DNA from: Agarilytica sp045430345
GTDB lineage: Bacteria; Pseudomonadota; Gammaproteobacteria; Pseudomonadales; Cellvibrionaceae
Assembly (NCBI GenBank): GCA_045430345.1
Contig: JAILXT010000002.1
Location: 124,001 to 188,000 of the forward strand
DNA: 64,000 nucleotides
Reading direction: 5' to 3'
Under the pieces are notes generated by a model that did not search any database, had not been told where the DNA came from, and was given only the letters and a program-made list of their open reading frames with translations. Below, in pieces: positions 8,001 to 17,270 of the stretch. Each line of letters starts with the position of its first letter. Position 1 is the first letter of the stretch. The position numbers and the translations under genes were made by a program.

Positions 8001-8432
8001 TTAACCTCCATATCCTCTTGCCATTAAGGCTGCCAACAGAGGCAACAAACCCAATATTGATAATTGCACCCGAATAGCAATTTTTACGCTGCCGGGCGCA
8101 CTTATAGCCGGATCACCCATCGCCTCAAAATTTCGGTAATAGCGTGTTGGAATTATGGAGATAAGAGCTGCTGTAACAAACAGCGCAATCTTAAGGTGAA
8201 GAATCCAATTTTGATTGTATATGGAAGCGGGCTTTCCAACTACAGACCAAAGCATTACGCCGGCAAAGAATACTATTATTGCGCTTGCCCCAGCTACTGT
8301 ATCTATAACGCGTAGTTTTCGGACTGTGTCTGAATCAAGTTCACGTGAAACCAAATAGTATTGAACTACAGTCACCGATGCCAATGTCATAAAAGCAAGA
8401 AAATGAATATATCGAACAAAAACTTCGGCCAT
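8001..8432 (-). CDS. DUF2214-like inner-membrane protein
   Basis: About 143 residues from the ATG at 8432 (a second ATG lies at 8435). AAGGA is placed correctly upstream, and a longer frame would run into the SDR gene. Four membrane helices are visible: IHFLAFMTLASVTVVQYYL, AGASAIIVFFAGVMLW, LKIALFVTAALISIIP and LSILGLLPLLAALMA. The order of helices and the central VVGKPASIYNQNWILHLK resemble the DUF2214 membrane family, whose function is not known. It sits between the SDR gene (38 bases) and the TonB receptor (72 bases), so co-transcription is likely. Confidence 0.78.
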   Translation of the reverse strand: MAEVFVRYIHFLAFMTLASVTVVQYYLVSRELDSDTVRKLRVIDTVAGASAIIVFFAGVMLWSVVGKPASIYNQNWILHLKIALFVTAALISIIPTRYYRNFEAMGDPAISAPGSVKIAIRVQLSILGLLPLLAALMARGYGG

Positions 8433-8469
8433 CATTTTTCCTTTTTGGGTTGGCTCGTTTAAAGCTCTG

Positions 8470-9189
8470 CTATTTTGAGATAAGCGTTTTATAAAGGGTA
8501 AACGGCAACGATGACAATATTGCAGCGATAACACGCCAACGTTTCGTAATGTAAGCGATGCGCTTTCTTTTCTTAATCGCTTGGTGTATCTGCCTAGCGG
8601 CCTTTTCCACTGGCGCACACATTGAAGGCGCTACGCCTTTTGCCATATCCGTATCAACGAACCCAGGTCGAATATCTGTAACATCAATATGAATATTTTG
8701 TAGTTTCGCTCGACAAATGAGCCCCTCAAGGAAAGAGGATACATATGCTTTTGACGCATTATAAGATGCAAACGGACCACCTCTCACTGCAGCAACTGAC
8801 GATATCCCCACAATATGGCCACAACCCCGCTCGCTAAGATAATGGTAGGCCGTGTTCGCCATGGCGGTAAATCCCACAACGTTGGTTGATACTGTTGCCA
8901 ATTCATCTTCTAGTAAGAATTTTCTATCGACGTTTCCTACCCCTGCAGAGATGATAATGAGATCGACCTCCCCCATCTCGCTGAACAATTCTTTTAACGT
9001 ACCCGCTGATTTGACCGGATCATTAAGATCCATTTCCTTTATAAACGATGGGCTCGCTAAATACTTTTGAAGCGAAGTCAACAATTCTACACGATGCCCC
9101 GTTACACCAAGAATCACACCTTCGGAAGACATTTGTTTTGCGAGTTCTCTACCGATCCCTGATGTCGCACCAATAATGATTGCTTTCAT
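8470..9189 (-). CDS. Short-chain dehydrogenase/reductase
   Basis: A 239-residue classical SDR. The cofactor motif GATSGIG is at residues 7-13, the ISAG strand motif near 80, the catalytic Ser in GISSVAA near 128 and the YNASK dyad (Tyr/Lys) near 142-146. It should be a soluble NAD(P)-dependent oxidoreductase. The C-terminal 40 residues (KKRKRIAYITKRW.. and LPFTLYKTLI) are basic and hydrophobic, possibly a membrane-associating tail as in some lipid-active SDRs. An AAGGAAAT site precedes the ATG. The substrate is unknown. Confidence 0.88.
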   Translation of the reverse strand: MKAIIIGATSGIGRELAKQMSSEGVILGVTGHRVELLTSLQKYLASPSFIKEMDLNDPVKSAGTLKELFSEMGEVDLIIISAGVGNVDRKFLLEDELATVSTNVVGFTAMANTAYHYLSERGCGHIVGISSVAAVRGGPFASYNASKAYVSSFLEGLICRAKLQNIHIDVTDIRPGFVDTDMAKGVAPSMCAPVEKAARQIHQAIKKRKRIAYITKRWRVIAAILSSLPFTLYKTLISK

Positions 9190-9223
9190 ATTTCCTTTTA
9201 TTTCCAGTTGTCTTTTTATTTGG

Positions 9224-9670
9224 TTATTTGAATCCGTTCACATCAAATTGAAACCAGTTAAATATTTCATTTGTTTTGATAATTTTGAATCCTAAACGCA
9301 GATAGAGGTTCGTCGCTGGATTTATTTTAAAGGTCCCTAAACGAAGGTTTTTATTTTCTGCTTTGGCTTTATTAATAAGGTGTTTTAATACCTCTGAGCC
9401 CAGCTTTTGTTTACGGGCTTTCTTATGGAGTTGAAGATCGTATATATAAAGCCTATCCATTTCGGAAAATAGAAGTAGATAACCTAACGTGGTGTCAGAA
9501 GCAGTATCTATTATTTTTTGTAGAAGAGCTTGTTCTCGGAAGTAGCGCCTCTCCTCTTGATCCCATGGGATATTGAGCGCCTCAAAATATGGCATCATGT
9601 TTTCACGAGAAAGGGTTAGGTAGGCATCACTCTCTACCTCCGTAACATCTCTTAAATGCCAATGAATCAT
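9224..9670 (-). CDS. GNAT-family N-acetyltransferase
   Basis: A 148-residue protein with a GNAT fold. The middle strand LYIYDLQLHKKARKQKLGSEVLKHLI (about 73-98) contains the acetyl-CoA-binding motif A (Q/R-x-x-G-x-G/A region, here RKQKLGS). The C-terminal INPATNLYLRLGFKII is the typical motif B segment. It acetylates an unknown amine. It is first in the leftward cluster with SDR, DUF2214 and TonB receptor genes, 34 bases before the SDR gene. Confidence 0.82.
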   Translation of the reverse strand: MIHWHLRDVTEVESDAYLTLSRENMMPYFEALNIPWDQEERRYFREQALLQKIIDTASDTTLGYLLLFSEMDRLYIYDLQLHKKARKQKLGSEVLKHLINKAKAENKNLRLGTFKINPATNLYLRLGFKIIKTNEIFNWFQFDVNGFK

Positions 9671-9763
9671 ATTTGTTTAGGAAGAGACGTTGCAGGGAAA
9701 AGCACTGCAACAAAACGGGCAGAAGATAACGTCCATATCACTGATTGATTTCCTTAACAAAAA

Positions 9764-9801
9764 ACACTGCACACCTGTTTTTATATACAGGTGTGCAGTG
9801 T
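9764..9801 (-). terminator. Terminator of the dnaA-gyrB operon
   Basis: A perfect 14-bp stem (ACACTGCACACCTG and its complement) with a 10-nt loop is followed leftward by a run of T residues. It begins seven bases after the gyrB stop and separates the origin operon from the GNAT gene. Confidence 0.93.
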
Positions 9802-9807
9802 GCTTAT

Positions 9808-12234
9808 TTACACATCAAGATTTGATACAGACAGCGCATTTGTTTCAATAAATTCTCGTCGCGGCTCAACGTTATCACCCATCAAACAGGTAAATATTTG
9901 GTCCGCCGCAATAGCGTCTTCTACAGTGACTTTAAGCATACGTCGGTTACCGGCATCCATCGTAGTTTCCCACAATTGCTCCGGGTTCATCTCGCCCAAA
10001 CCTTTATAACGCTGAATGTTGTAACCTTTTTTCGATTCCGCAATAACCCAATCGAACGCTTCTTTAAAGTTAGCCACTTCGTAGGTACGCTCACCTTTCG
10101 CAACATATGCACCTTCTTCAATTAGGTCACCAACTTGCTCCCCCAACGTACGCATTTTTTTGTACTCTTCTGACTCAAATAGATCTGCATTGAGAAGTAC
10201 ATACGATTCAACACCGTGAGCGATGATGGTGAGCTTAGGCACAAAGTGATGCCTTTCTTTGTTTTCGTAAAGCGAGATACTGAACTGATGCGTTTTAGAA
10301 CTTTCGTTCAGTTCTTTTGCTTTTTCTTCCAAAACATCGACCCATTGTTGCATGACAGTTTGATCTAATAGGTCTTCTGGGCTGACAGTAGGGAGATAGA
10401 TAAGCGACTCTAGAATCGTCGCCGGGTATACACGGGAAAGTTTAGTTACGATGCCTTCTACACGACGGAAATCGATAACCAATTTTTCTAATTGCTCACC
10501 GGAGAGCGCCGGCGCATCCGCAGAAACATGTAAACGAGAAGATTCAATCGCTGCATTCGTTAAGAACTCGTTTAGCTCATCGTCATCTTTTAGGTATTGT
10601 TCTTGTTTACCTTTTGCGATTTTATAAAGTGGTGGCTGAGCGATGAAGATATGGCCGCGCTCTACCAACTCTCTCATTTGTCTAAAGAAGAAGGTTAATA
10701 ACAAGGTACGAATGTGAGATCCATCCACGTCCGCATCCGTCATGATAACGATGCTGTGATAGCGCAGTTTATCCGGGTTGAATTCTGAAGCACCAATACC
10801 ACAACCTAAAGCGGTAATTAACGTACCAACCTCAGCACTGGAAAGCATTTTATCGAAGCGTGCTTTTTCAACGTTTAGGATTTTACCCTTAAGCGGCAAA
10901 ATTGCTTGTGTGCGTCGGTCGCGGCCTTGTTTGGCTGATCCACCCGCAGAATCACCCTCCACTAGGTAGATTTCAGAAAGTGCCGGGTCTTTCTCTTGGC
11001 AATCCGCTAGCTTACCGGGAAGGCCCGCGATATCTAGCGCGCCTTTACGTCGTGTCATTTCCCGTGCTTTACGAGCAGCTTCACGCGCTTTGGCGGCTTC
11101 TATCATTTTCATAACGATAGACTTGGCTTCTTGCGGGTTCTCCAATAGGAAATCGGTAAACGATGCACCCATCTCTTGTTCTACAGCAGATTTTACTTCT
11201 GAAGATACGAGCTTATCTTTAGTTTGAGAAGAGAATTTGGGGTCTGGCACCTTCACCGAAACAATTCCGGTAAGCCCTTCTCTAGCATCATCCCCTGTCG
11301 TAGAGATCTTTTCTTTTTTTGCGAGACCTTCTTTCTCAATATAGGTATTCAATCCTCGGGTAAGTGCACCACGGAAACCCGCTAAGTGGGTACCGCCATC
11401 ACGCTGAGGGATGTTGTTCGTGTAACAAAATATATTCTCTTGGAAGCCATCATTCCACTGTAATGCTACCTCTACACCCACACCGTCTTCACGTTGTGTA
11501 TTGAAGTGCATCACTTTGTTGATGGGGTTTTTATTCTGGTTTAGATATTCAACGAAGGCTTTTAGGCCACCTTCGTATTCATAGACCTCTTCCCGTCCAC
11601 TTTTTTCATCTTTAAGAACGATCCGAACTCCAGAGTTAAGGAAACTCAACTCTCTTAAACGCTTAGAAAGTTGTTCAAAATGGAATTCTATGTTGTTAAA
11701 CGTTTCAGGTGAGGGTACAAAGTGGACCTCCGTCCCCTGCTCTTCCGTTTCACCGATGACAGTGAGGGGCTTTTCCGGCACACCATCATGATATACCTGC
11801 TCGAATACTTGGCCTTTTCGGCGGATAGTAAGCTTAAGCGTGGAAGACAATGCATTTACAACCGAGACACCTACACCATGCAAACCGCCACTGACTTTGT
11901 AGGTATTGTCATCAAACTTACCGCCAGCATGCAGTACCGTCATGATAACTTCTGCGGCAGACACACCTTCCGCATGCATTTCCGTTGGTATACCCCGCCC
12001 ATTATCTTTAACGGTAATGGATTCATTGGGGTGGATAACGATTTTGATCTCAGAACAGTGGCCCGCCAACGCTTCGTCTATTGAGTTATCGACAATTTCA
12101 AACACCATGTGGTGTAAGCCTGTGCCGTCATCGGTGTCGCCAATGTACATTCCAGGACGTTTACGAACAGCATCTAGGCCTTTAAGTACCTTGATACTAG
12201 AGGAATCGTAGTCAATATTTTCTTCTTCTGACAT
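9808..12234 (-). CDS. gyrB: DNA gyrase subunit B
   Basis: 808 residues, the length expected for the gammaproteobacterial subunit, which carries the ATPase and part of the cleavage site of gyrase. The GHKL ATPase motifs EIVDNSIDEA, DNGRGIP and GGLHGVGVSVVNALS are at about 47-125. The TOPRIM EGDSAGGSAKQGRDR is near 424 and DADVDGSH near 498. The extra domain typical of proteobacterial GyrB (about 560-730) is present. The C-terminal QRYKGLGEMNP binds GyrA. It is the last gene of dnaA-dnaN-recF-gyrB, 39 bases after recF. Nothing is odd. Confidence 0.98.
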   Translation of the reverse strand: MSEEENIDYDSSSIKVLKGLDAVRKRPGMYIGDTDDGTGLHHMVFEIVDNSIDEALAGHCSEIKIVIHPNESITVKDNGRGIPTEMHAEGVSAAEVIMTVLHAGGKFDDNTYKVSGGLHGVGVSVVNALSSTLKLTIRRKGQVFEQVYHDGVPEKPLTVIGETEEQGTEVHFVPSPETFNNIEFHFEQLSKRLRELSFLNSGVRIVLKDEKSGREEVYEYEGGLKAFVEYLNQNKNPINKVMHFNTQREDGVGVEVALQWNDGFQENIFCYTNNIPQRDGGTHLAGFRGALTRGLNTYIEKEGLAKKEKISTTGDDAREGLTGIVSVKVPDPKFSSQTKDKLVSSEVKSAVEQEMGASFTDFLLENPQEAKSIVMKMIEAAKAREAARKAREMTRRKGALDIAGLPGKLADCQEKDPALSEIYLVEGDSAGGSAKQGRDRRTQAILPLKGKILNVEKARFDKMLSSAEVGTLITALGCGIGASEFNPDKLRYHSIVIMTDADVDGSHIRTLLLTFFFRQMRELVERGHIFIAQPPLYKIAKGKQEQYLKDDDELNEFLTNAAIESSRLHVSADAPALSGEQLEKLVIDFRRVEGIVTKLSRVYPATILESLIYLPTVSPEDLLDQTVMQQWVDVLEEKAKELNESSKTHQFSISLYENKERHHFVPKLTIIAHGVESYVLLNADLFESEEYKKMRTLGEQVGDLIEEGAYVAKGERTYEVANFKEAFDWVIAESKKGYNIQRYKGLGEMNPEQLWETTMDAGNRRMLKVTVEDAIAADQIFTCLMGDNVEPRREFIETNALSVSNLDV

Positions 12235-12273
12235 GGAAGCGTTTACTCTTTATTGTTAAATTTCATTCACTAG

Positions 12274-13380
12274 CTAGGCTAGTTCACCATGTTTCACGTG
12301 AAACATCTTTAATGGCTCGGCATATGTTTCATAGTCGGGCCATATGGAATTACGGCAAGATGCCTCGATCCCAGTAATAAACACCTGTGAACCAAGATCA
12401 CTAAGCCAATCCCCCATTAGCTTTTGGTTAAGCTGATCTAACTCAGAAGGCAGATCATCTACCGCAAATATGGGCGTTTGTGCGTTTGTTTCTTTTAATA
12501 CCGCTGCTTGGGCGATATATAGGGCGGCGATCAACAACTTTTGTTGGCCTCTGGACAGTATATCTACTGCGTTACCCGTATTCGTTTTCACTATAAAATC
12601 AGACTTATGAGGCCCAAGGGTGGAGTACCCGTAAGATCTATCTCTGTCGAAAACGTTTTTCAGTTGTTCTGAAAAACTGCATTCCCCCAACTTCCACCCC
12701 TGCTTTAGCTCTAGGGATATATCCCCTGGTAAGCGGTCTAGAAGCGGCGCCAAGATAGTCTTGAAGTGATCGTTCAGCAAGTTGAAACTCGACTCACGGT
12801 CATTCGCAATAAGCTCACTTAGCTTAGCGATCTCAATATCCCAAGGTTCTACGTCCGAATAGCATATTTTATCACGTCGGAGCAGACTATTCCGTTGTTT
12901 GTAGCACCTAATGACTTGGTTCCATTCCCCGGAAAACTGATGTTTCACGTGAAACACTAACCAATCAAAGAATTTCCTACGGTCCTTAGAAGAGCCTTCT
13001 AACAAGGAGAAAGAACCCGAATTAATAACAAGTAAAGGGATATGCTTAGCTAATGACGAAGCGCTAGCGACCGCTTTGCCATCCAACTTAATAGTAAAAT
13101 CCCCTTTACGCTTTCTTAATAATCCAAGCTGGTGTTCAGCACCGTCGTCATTATTAACCTTTCCATGCACGACAAATTCACTCATATCATCCTGTATGAG
13201 ACTACGATACTTATGCGTTCTAAAAGATCGGCCATGGGCGAGCATACTGATACTTTCCAATATGCTGGATTTACCCGCGCCGTTTTGACCTAAGATGATA
13301 TTGATTTTTTTGCTGGGCTCCATGGAGACAGAACCCAGGTTTCGGAAGTGTTGAATATTGAGCTGAGAGATAGACGGCAT
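12274..13380 (-). CDS. recF: DNA replication and repair protein RecF
   Basis: A 368-residue SMC-like ATPase that helps load RecA at gaps. Walker A is GQNGAGKSS near residue 33-41, the ABC signature region LSRGQQK near 274-280 and Walker B IFAVDDLPSELD near 303-314. Two perfect parS palindromes lie inside the coding sequence (12290-12305 and 12941-12956). Both are read in the frame that gives FHVKH, and one forms part of the C-terminal MFHVKHGELA. The gene follows dnaN by 37 bases. Confidence 0.97.
   Translation of the reverse strand: MPSISQLNIQHFRNLGSVSMEPSKKINIILGQNGAGKSSILESISMLAHGRSFRTHKYRSLIQDDMSEFVVHGKVNNDDGAEHQLGLLRKRKGDFTIKLDGKAVASASSLAKHIPLLVINSGSFSLLEGSSKDRRKFFDWLVFHVKHQFSGEWNQVIRCYKQRNSLLRRDKICYSDVEPWDIEIAKLSELIANDRESSFNLLNDHFKTILAPLLDRLPGDISLELKQGWKLGECSFSEQLKNVFDRDRSYGYSTLGPHKSDFIVKTNTGNAVDILSRGQQKLLIAALYIAQAAVLKETNAQTPIFAVDDLPSELDQLNQKLMGDWLSDLGSQVFITGIEASCRNSIWPDYETYAEPLKMFHVKHGELA
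12290..12305. promoter_or_regulatory. parS: parS site 1
   Basis: A perfect 16-bp match to the chromosomal parS palindrome TGTTTCACGTGAAACA, inside the last codons of recF. It is the binding and spreading site for the ParB encoded 13 kb away. Confidence 0.95.
12941..12956. promoter_or_regulatory. parS: parS site 2
   Basis: A second perfect TGTTTCACGTGAAACA, inside recF, 651 bp from site 1. It is translated as FHVKH, as in site 1. Confidence 0.95.
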
Positions 13381-13417
13381 AGTTGCCTGTAATTCTTAGA
13401 ATTACATATATCTTGTG

Positions 13418-14521
13418 TTAAAGACGCATCGGCATCACAACATATAAGGCTTCTGAGCCGTCCGGCGTCTCTATTAAAGCACTGCTATTTGAGTCTAAAA
13501 GGGTGATTTTGAGGTTTTCTGTGCTGATAACATTGGCGACATCTTGTAAGTAACTTACGTTGAAACCTACTTCCAATGAGTCACCGGTGTAATCTACGGC
13601 AACTTGATCCTCTGCTTCTTCCTGTTCTGGGTTGTTTGCCACAACGGTGAGCTTGCCTGTTTCCAATAGTAAACGAACACCACGATACTTTTCATTGGAT
13701 AAAATAGAGGTTCTCGCAAAAGCATTCTTCAATTCTGCGCGATTACCTATCACGATCTTATCGCCACCTTTCGGTAATACACGCTCATAATCCGGGAATT
13801 TCCCGTCAACAAGCTTTGACGTAAAGGTGTAAGCATCGGTAATAGCGCGAATATGATTCGACCCCATAATAACTTCGACGGTATCGTCCTTGTCATCCAA
13901 CAAACGAGAGAGTTCAATCACCCCTTTTCTAGGCAAAATAGACTGTCGGACGTCGGAAACATCAACATTTACATCCTTAGTGCACATCGCTAATCGGTGG
14001 CCATCTGTCGTTACCACGCGAATCTGTTGAGGACGTATCTCCCACAACATGCCATTTAGGTAGTAGCGCACATCTTGTTGGGCCATCGCGAAACCGGTCT
14101 TTTCTATCAGCTCTTTTATAGCCACTTGTGGGCAGGTAAAAGAAAGGTCACGAGCCCCCTCTTCCACAGCCGGGAAATCATTCGCGGGAAGTGTTGATAG
14201 ACTGAAGCGACTGCGGCCGCTTTTAACCATGACTTTTTGTTCGTCCTGGGAAAACTCGATCATCGAACCGTCGGGTAGGGCCTTGCATATATCGAGGAAT
14301 TTTTTCGCTGGGACAGTAATCTCGCCTTCAGTAACATCACCTTCTAGCGCCAATCGACCAACTATTTCCACCTCTAAGTCTGTGCCGGTGAGTGAGAGTT
14401 GGTTTTTTTCTAGAACCAACAACACATTAGCAAGAACAGGAAGCGTTTGACGTCGTTCGACAACGCCAGTAACAAGTTGAAGAGGTTTTAACAAAGCTTC
14501 ACGGGAAACGGTAAATCTCAT
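13418..14521 (-). CDS. dnaN: DNA polymerase III beta sliding clamp
   Basis: 367 residues, the normal length. Three repeated clamp domains are recognisable: N-terminal MRFTVSREALLKPLQLVTGVVERRQTLPVLAN, central VTTDGHRLAMC near 175-185 and C-terminal YVVMPMRL at the end, the family hallmark. It forms the ring that tethers replicative polymerase to DNA. It lies between dnaA (87 bases) and recF (37 bases) in the usual operon. Confidence 0.98.
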   Translation of the reverse strand: MRFTVSREALLKPLQLVTGVVERRQTLPVLANVLLVLEKNQLSLTGTDLEVEIVGRLALEGDVTEGEITVPAKKFLDICKALPDGSMIEFSQDEQKVMVKSGRSRFSLSTLPANDFPAVEEGARDLSFTCPQVAIKELIEKTGFAMAQQDVRYYLNGMLWEIRPQQIRVVTTDGHRLAMCTKDVNVDVSDVRQSILPRKGVIELSRLLDDKDDTVEVIMGSNHIRAITDAYTFTSKLVDGKFPDYERVLPKGGDKIVIGNRAELKNAFARTSILSNEKYRGVRLLLETGKLTVVANNPEQEEAEDQVAVDYTGDSLEVGFNVSYLQDVANVISTENLKITLLDSNSSALIETPDGSEALYVVMPMRL

Positions 14522-14608
14522 CAGTGGATCTCTTGGTTATTTTAAGTCTACAGTTGTTATAGGTAGTTTTGCCGTTCGTTGTTACACGCGAAGGAAACGA
14601 ACGAAAAA

Positions 14609-16195
14609 TTACGTTGTAAGTATACGCAGAAGGTTTTTAATGTCTTCTTTTATATCAGCATCGGACTCTAATAATTCTTTAATCTTACGGCAGGCATGAA
14701 GCACGGTCGTATGATCTCGCCCACCAAACACCTCACCAATTTCTGGCAGACTATGATGGGTCAAATCCTTCGCTAAATACATCGCAACTTGCCTAGGCCT
14801 TGCGACCGAACGACTACGACGTTTTGAATGGAGGTCCGAGACCTTTATTTTATAATATTCAGCCACAACGCGCTGTATATTATCGATACTTACTAAGCGA
14901 TCTTGCAGCGCTAAAAGGTCTTTTAGCGCTTCTCTTACAAGGTCGACAGAGATTTCCCGACCCGTGAAATGTGCGTTCGCAATCACACGCTTTAATGCAC
15001 CTTCAAGTTCACGAACATTAGAGCGTATACGTTGCGCAATAAAGAATGCGGCATCATTGGGTAAGTCCATTTGGACTTGGTCAGCCTTCCTTTTCAAGAT
15101 AGCGACACGGGTTTCTAATTCCGGCGGTTCAATAGCGACCGTTAAACCCCAACCAAAACGAGATTTGAGTCTTTCTTCTAAGCCGTCTATTTCTTTAGGG
15201 TAACGATCACAAGTAACGATAATTTGTTGACCGCCTTCTAATAGCGCATTAAAGGTGTGAAAGAACTCTTCCTGGGAGCGCTCTTTACCCGCAAAAAACT
15301 GGATATCATCGATAAGCAAAGCATCGACCGAGCGATAGTAACGCTTGAAGTCATTAATGGCGTTGAGCTGAAGCGCTTTTACCATATCCGCCACGAAGCG
15401 TTCAGAGTGTAAATATACGACCTTCGCACCCGGTTTATTCACACAAAGCGCATTACCAACGGCATGCATTAAATGGGTTTTACCTAGACCAACGCCCCCG
15501 TATATAAATAGCGGGTTGTAGGCACCACCGGGATTCTCCGATACCTGAGTTGCCGCAGCCAAACCAAGTTGGTTTGATTTACCTACAACAAAGTTATCGA
15601 ACACAAAATTGGTGTTGAGGTTAGATTTGTGACCAAGCCCACCCTCGACATCGTTTTTGTTTAAACGCGCTTCCTGAGGGGATTCTATAAATGATTGCCT
15701 AACGGGCTGACTATTGTTTGAAGAATAGCGCTGAGAATCTGGCACATTTAGTGAGTTAGCAAAGGCCGTGTTTTCCACCGGCGTCTTAACATCGGTAAAA
15801 TTATTATCGAAACCATTTCCATTTCGTGCCACCTCTATTACGGGCGCTCCTGCAGATTCCAATACCGGTACTGATGCTACCTCATTGGAATGGGTTTGCT
15901 TATCGTCGCCTTCGCTTGAAAATCGGCGGTTGGTCTCAAAGGACGCGACCTTTTTAGCCACAACCAGTTCGACATCCTGGTTTTGAACATCCGCGTTCTC
16001 GTTGAGAAGATCACGAATGCGATCTTTGTATTTATCATTCACCCAATCCAGTACAAACCTGTTTGGCGCCACGAGGCGCAAAACACTTTCACTTACAGAC
16101 TCGGCTTGCAAAGGACGTATCCATGTATTGAATTGCTGTGCAGGTAATTCACTCTGCAAATGCGAAATACAATAGTCCCAAACGGAATTAGGCAA
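14609..16195 (-). CDS. dnaA: Chromosomal replication initiator DnaA
   Basis: 528 residues, somewhat longer than E. coli DnaA (467) because of a long, polar linker (about 85-195). Domain I begins SVWDYCISHLQSELPAQQFNTWIRPL. The AAA+ domain starts with NTNFVFDNFVVGKSN. Walker A is GGVGLGKTHL near 233-242 and Walker B LLIDDIQFF near 294-302. The domain IV DNA-binding signature GGRDHTTVLHA is near residue 492-502. It binds TTATNCACA boxes, four of which lie just upstream of this gene. Confidence 0.98.
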   Translation of the reverse strand: MPNSVWDYCISHLQSELPAQQFNTWIRPLQAESVSESVLRLVAPNRFVLDWVNDKYKDRIRDLLNENADVQNQDVELVVAKKVASFETNRRFSSEGDDKQTHSNEVASVPVLESAGAPVIEVARNGNGFDNNFTDVKTPVENTAFANSLNVPDSQRYSSNNSQPVRQSFIESPQEARLNKNDVEGGLGHKSNLNTNFVFDNFVVGKSNQLGLAAATQVSENPGGAYNPLFIYGGVGLGKTHLMHAVGNALCVNKPGAKVVYLHSERFVADMVKALQLNAINDFKRYYRSVDALLIDDIQFFAGKERSQEEFFHTFNALLEGGQQIIVTCDRYPKEIDGLEERLKSRFGWGLTVAIEPPELETRVAILKRKADQVQMDLPNDAAFFIAQRIRSNVRELEGALKRVIANAHFTGREISVDLVREALKDLLALQDRLVSIDNIQRVVAEYYKIKVSDLHSKRRSRSVARPRQVAMYLAKDLTHHSLPEIGEVFGGRDHTTVLHACRKIKELLESDADIKEDIKNLLRILTT

Positions 16196-16588
16196 CGGTT
16201 AAAACCTCGAAATAAAAACAAGTTTTTGTAGCTTAGACGAAAATATGAAACGACTGGCGGCGTTGTTGTTAATTACGCCAATCAATTTTCTGAAGAGACG
16301 CAATCATACTCCTGTCACCCCACTTTATCCACAGATCTATAGCTTAAATTGACATGGATTCCCGCGTCTTTAGTGAAAAAACCCTATAAAACCAACTACA
16401 TAGTGGATAAATAATTGAGAGTCAAACATTTTATTCACACCCTTAAAAATACCGGTATTTTGTGGATAACTCTGTGAGTATGTTATTGAAAAATTGTATG
16501 TATCTAGTGAGTTTTTGCCAAAACAGACAAACCAAGAAGCTCATAAATAGAAGCAAGAAGAAGCGCGCAAGCTAAGCAAATTTTCTCA
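16196..16588. other. oriC: Probable replication origin between dnaA and rpmH
   Basis: Non-coding and AT-rich between divergent dnaA and rpmH. Four 9-bp DnaA boxes are visible. TTATCCACA lies on plus at 16325-16333 and TTATTCACA on plus at 16431-16439. TTATCCACT lies on minus at 16402-16410 and TTATCCACA on minus at 16461-16469. Dense boxes in this position match the Pseudomonas-type origin. The leading-strand gene directions on both sides agree with an origin here. An AT-rich unwinding segment is not sharply defined. The mnmG-side gap is a competing candidate. Confidence 0.75.
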
Positions 16589-16617
16589 TTGATTTTAGCG
16601 CCCGAGTTCTATATTAT
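16589..16617 (+). promoter_or_regulatory. Promoter of rpmH operon
   Basis: -35 TTGATT (16589-16594), a 17-bp spacer and -10 TATTAT (16612-16617). It points rightward toward rpmH, with a leader of about 80 nt. Confidence 0.75.
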
Positions 16618-16702
16618 CGCGCGTCCTTTACAGCGTTACATGAAGCACACAGCTTAATGTTAACGAAAGCAGAAAATATTCGTACTTATCGGGTGATATG
16701 AA

Positions 16703-16837
16703 GTGAAAAGAACATTTCAACCAAGCAACTTAAAGCGTAAACGCAGCCACGGTTTCCGTGCTCGCATGGCAACAAAAAACGGCCGACAAGTATTAGCTCG
16801 TCGTCGTGCAAAAGGCCGTAAAGTCCTTTCTGCCTAA
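16703..16837 (+). CDS. rpmH: Ribosomal protein bL34
   Basis: GTG start and 44 codons to TAA. The protein starts MKRTFQPSNLKRKRSHGFRA and ends RRRAKGRKVLSA, the full bL34 signature. Length matches E. coli (46). It is the first gene of the rpmH-rnpA-yidD-yidC-mnmE block, divergent from dnaA. An ATG six bases upstream of the GTG is out of frame (ATG AAG TGA), so the GTG is the start. Confidence 0.97.
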   Translation: MKRTFQPSNLKRKRSHGFRARMATKNGRQVLARRRAKGRKVLSA

Positions 16838-16859
16838 TTTTTACTAAGCGCTGGAGCTC

Positions 16860-17270
16860 TTGCATCTATTGTCTAGCATAATAAAGACATTAGATTTTCC
16901 CAAATCGCATAGATTGCTAAACTCCAGCGACTTTACGCCCGTTTTTGACGCCCCCTCTTTCAAGATCCACCATTCCAACTTTCTGATACTGACGAAGTAT
17001 AATGACCTTGGCCACCCGCGCTTAGGGATAATCGTCGCCAAAAAGAATATCCGTCGCGCCGTGCAAAGAAACCAGGCTAAGCGGGCTATTCGCGAGAGTT
17101 TCCGGCACAAACAGCACAATCTTCCCGCAATAGATGCTATAGTTCTGGCCCGCCGAGGGAGTGAACAACTCGCCAAAGAACAGGTTCGAGAGATTCTAGA
17201 TAGCTTATGGAATCGTGCTGCAAAAAAATCGAAAACGCAGAAAAACGACAGCCAAAACTCAGCTGGTTAG
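16860..17270 (+). CDS. rnpA: Ribonuclease P protein component
   Basis: About 136 residues. The signature KKNIRRAVQRNQAKRAIRESFR (about 61-82) and the N-terminal FPKSHRLLNSSDFTPVF are typical. It binds the RNase P RNA and helps tRNA 5' maturation. The start is uncertain: a TTG at 16860 has GGAG close upstream, and another TTG lies at 16869. No ATG or GTG precedes the conserved part. The 3' end overlaps yidD by 64 bases in another frame. The RNA partner rnpB is not in this window. Confidence 0.93.
   Translation: MHLLSSIIKTLDFPKSHRLLNSSDFTPVFDAPSFKIHHSNFLILTKYNDLGHPRLGIIVAKKNIRRAVQRNQAKRAIRESFRHKQHNLPAIDAIVLARRGSEQLAKEQVREILDSLWNRAAKKSKTQKNDSQNSAG

Noticed and set aside
8338..8353. CACGTG-centred parS-like sequence in the DUF2214 gene
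   Set aside because: Only 12 of 16 positions match parS and the left side is poor. It falls within coding sequence far from the origin core.
8436..8618. N-terminal extension of the DUF2214 protein
   Set aside because: These codons lie within the SDR gene, and the ATG at 8432 has a proper ribosome site.
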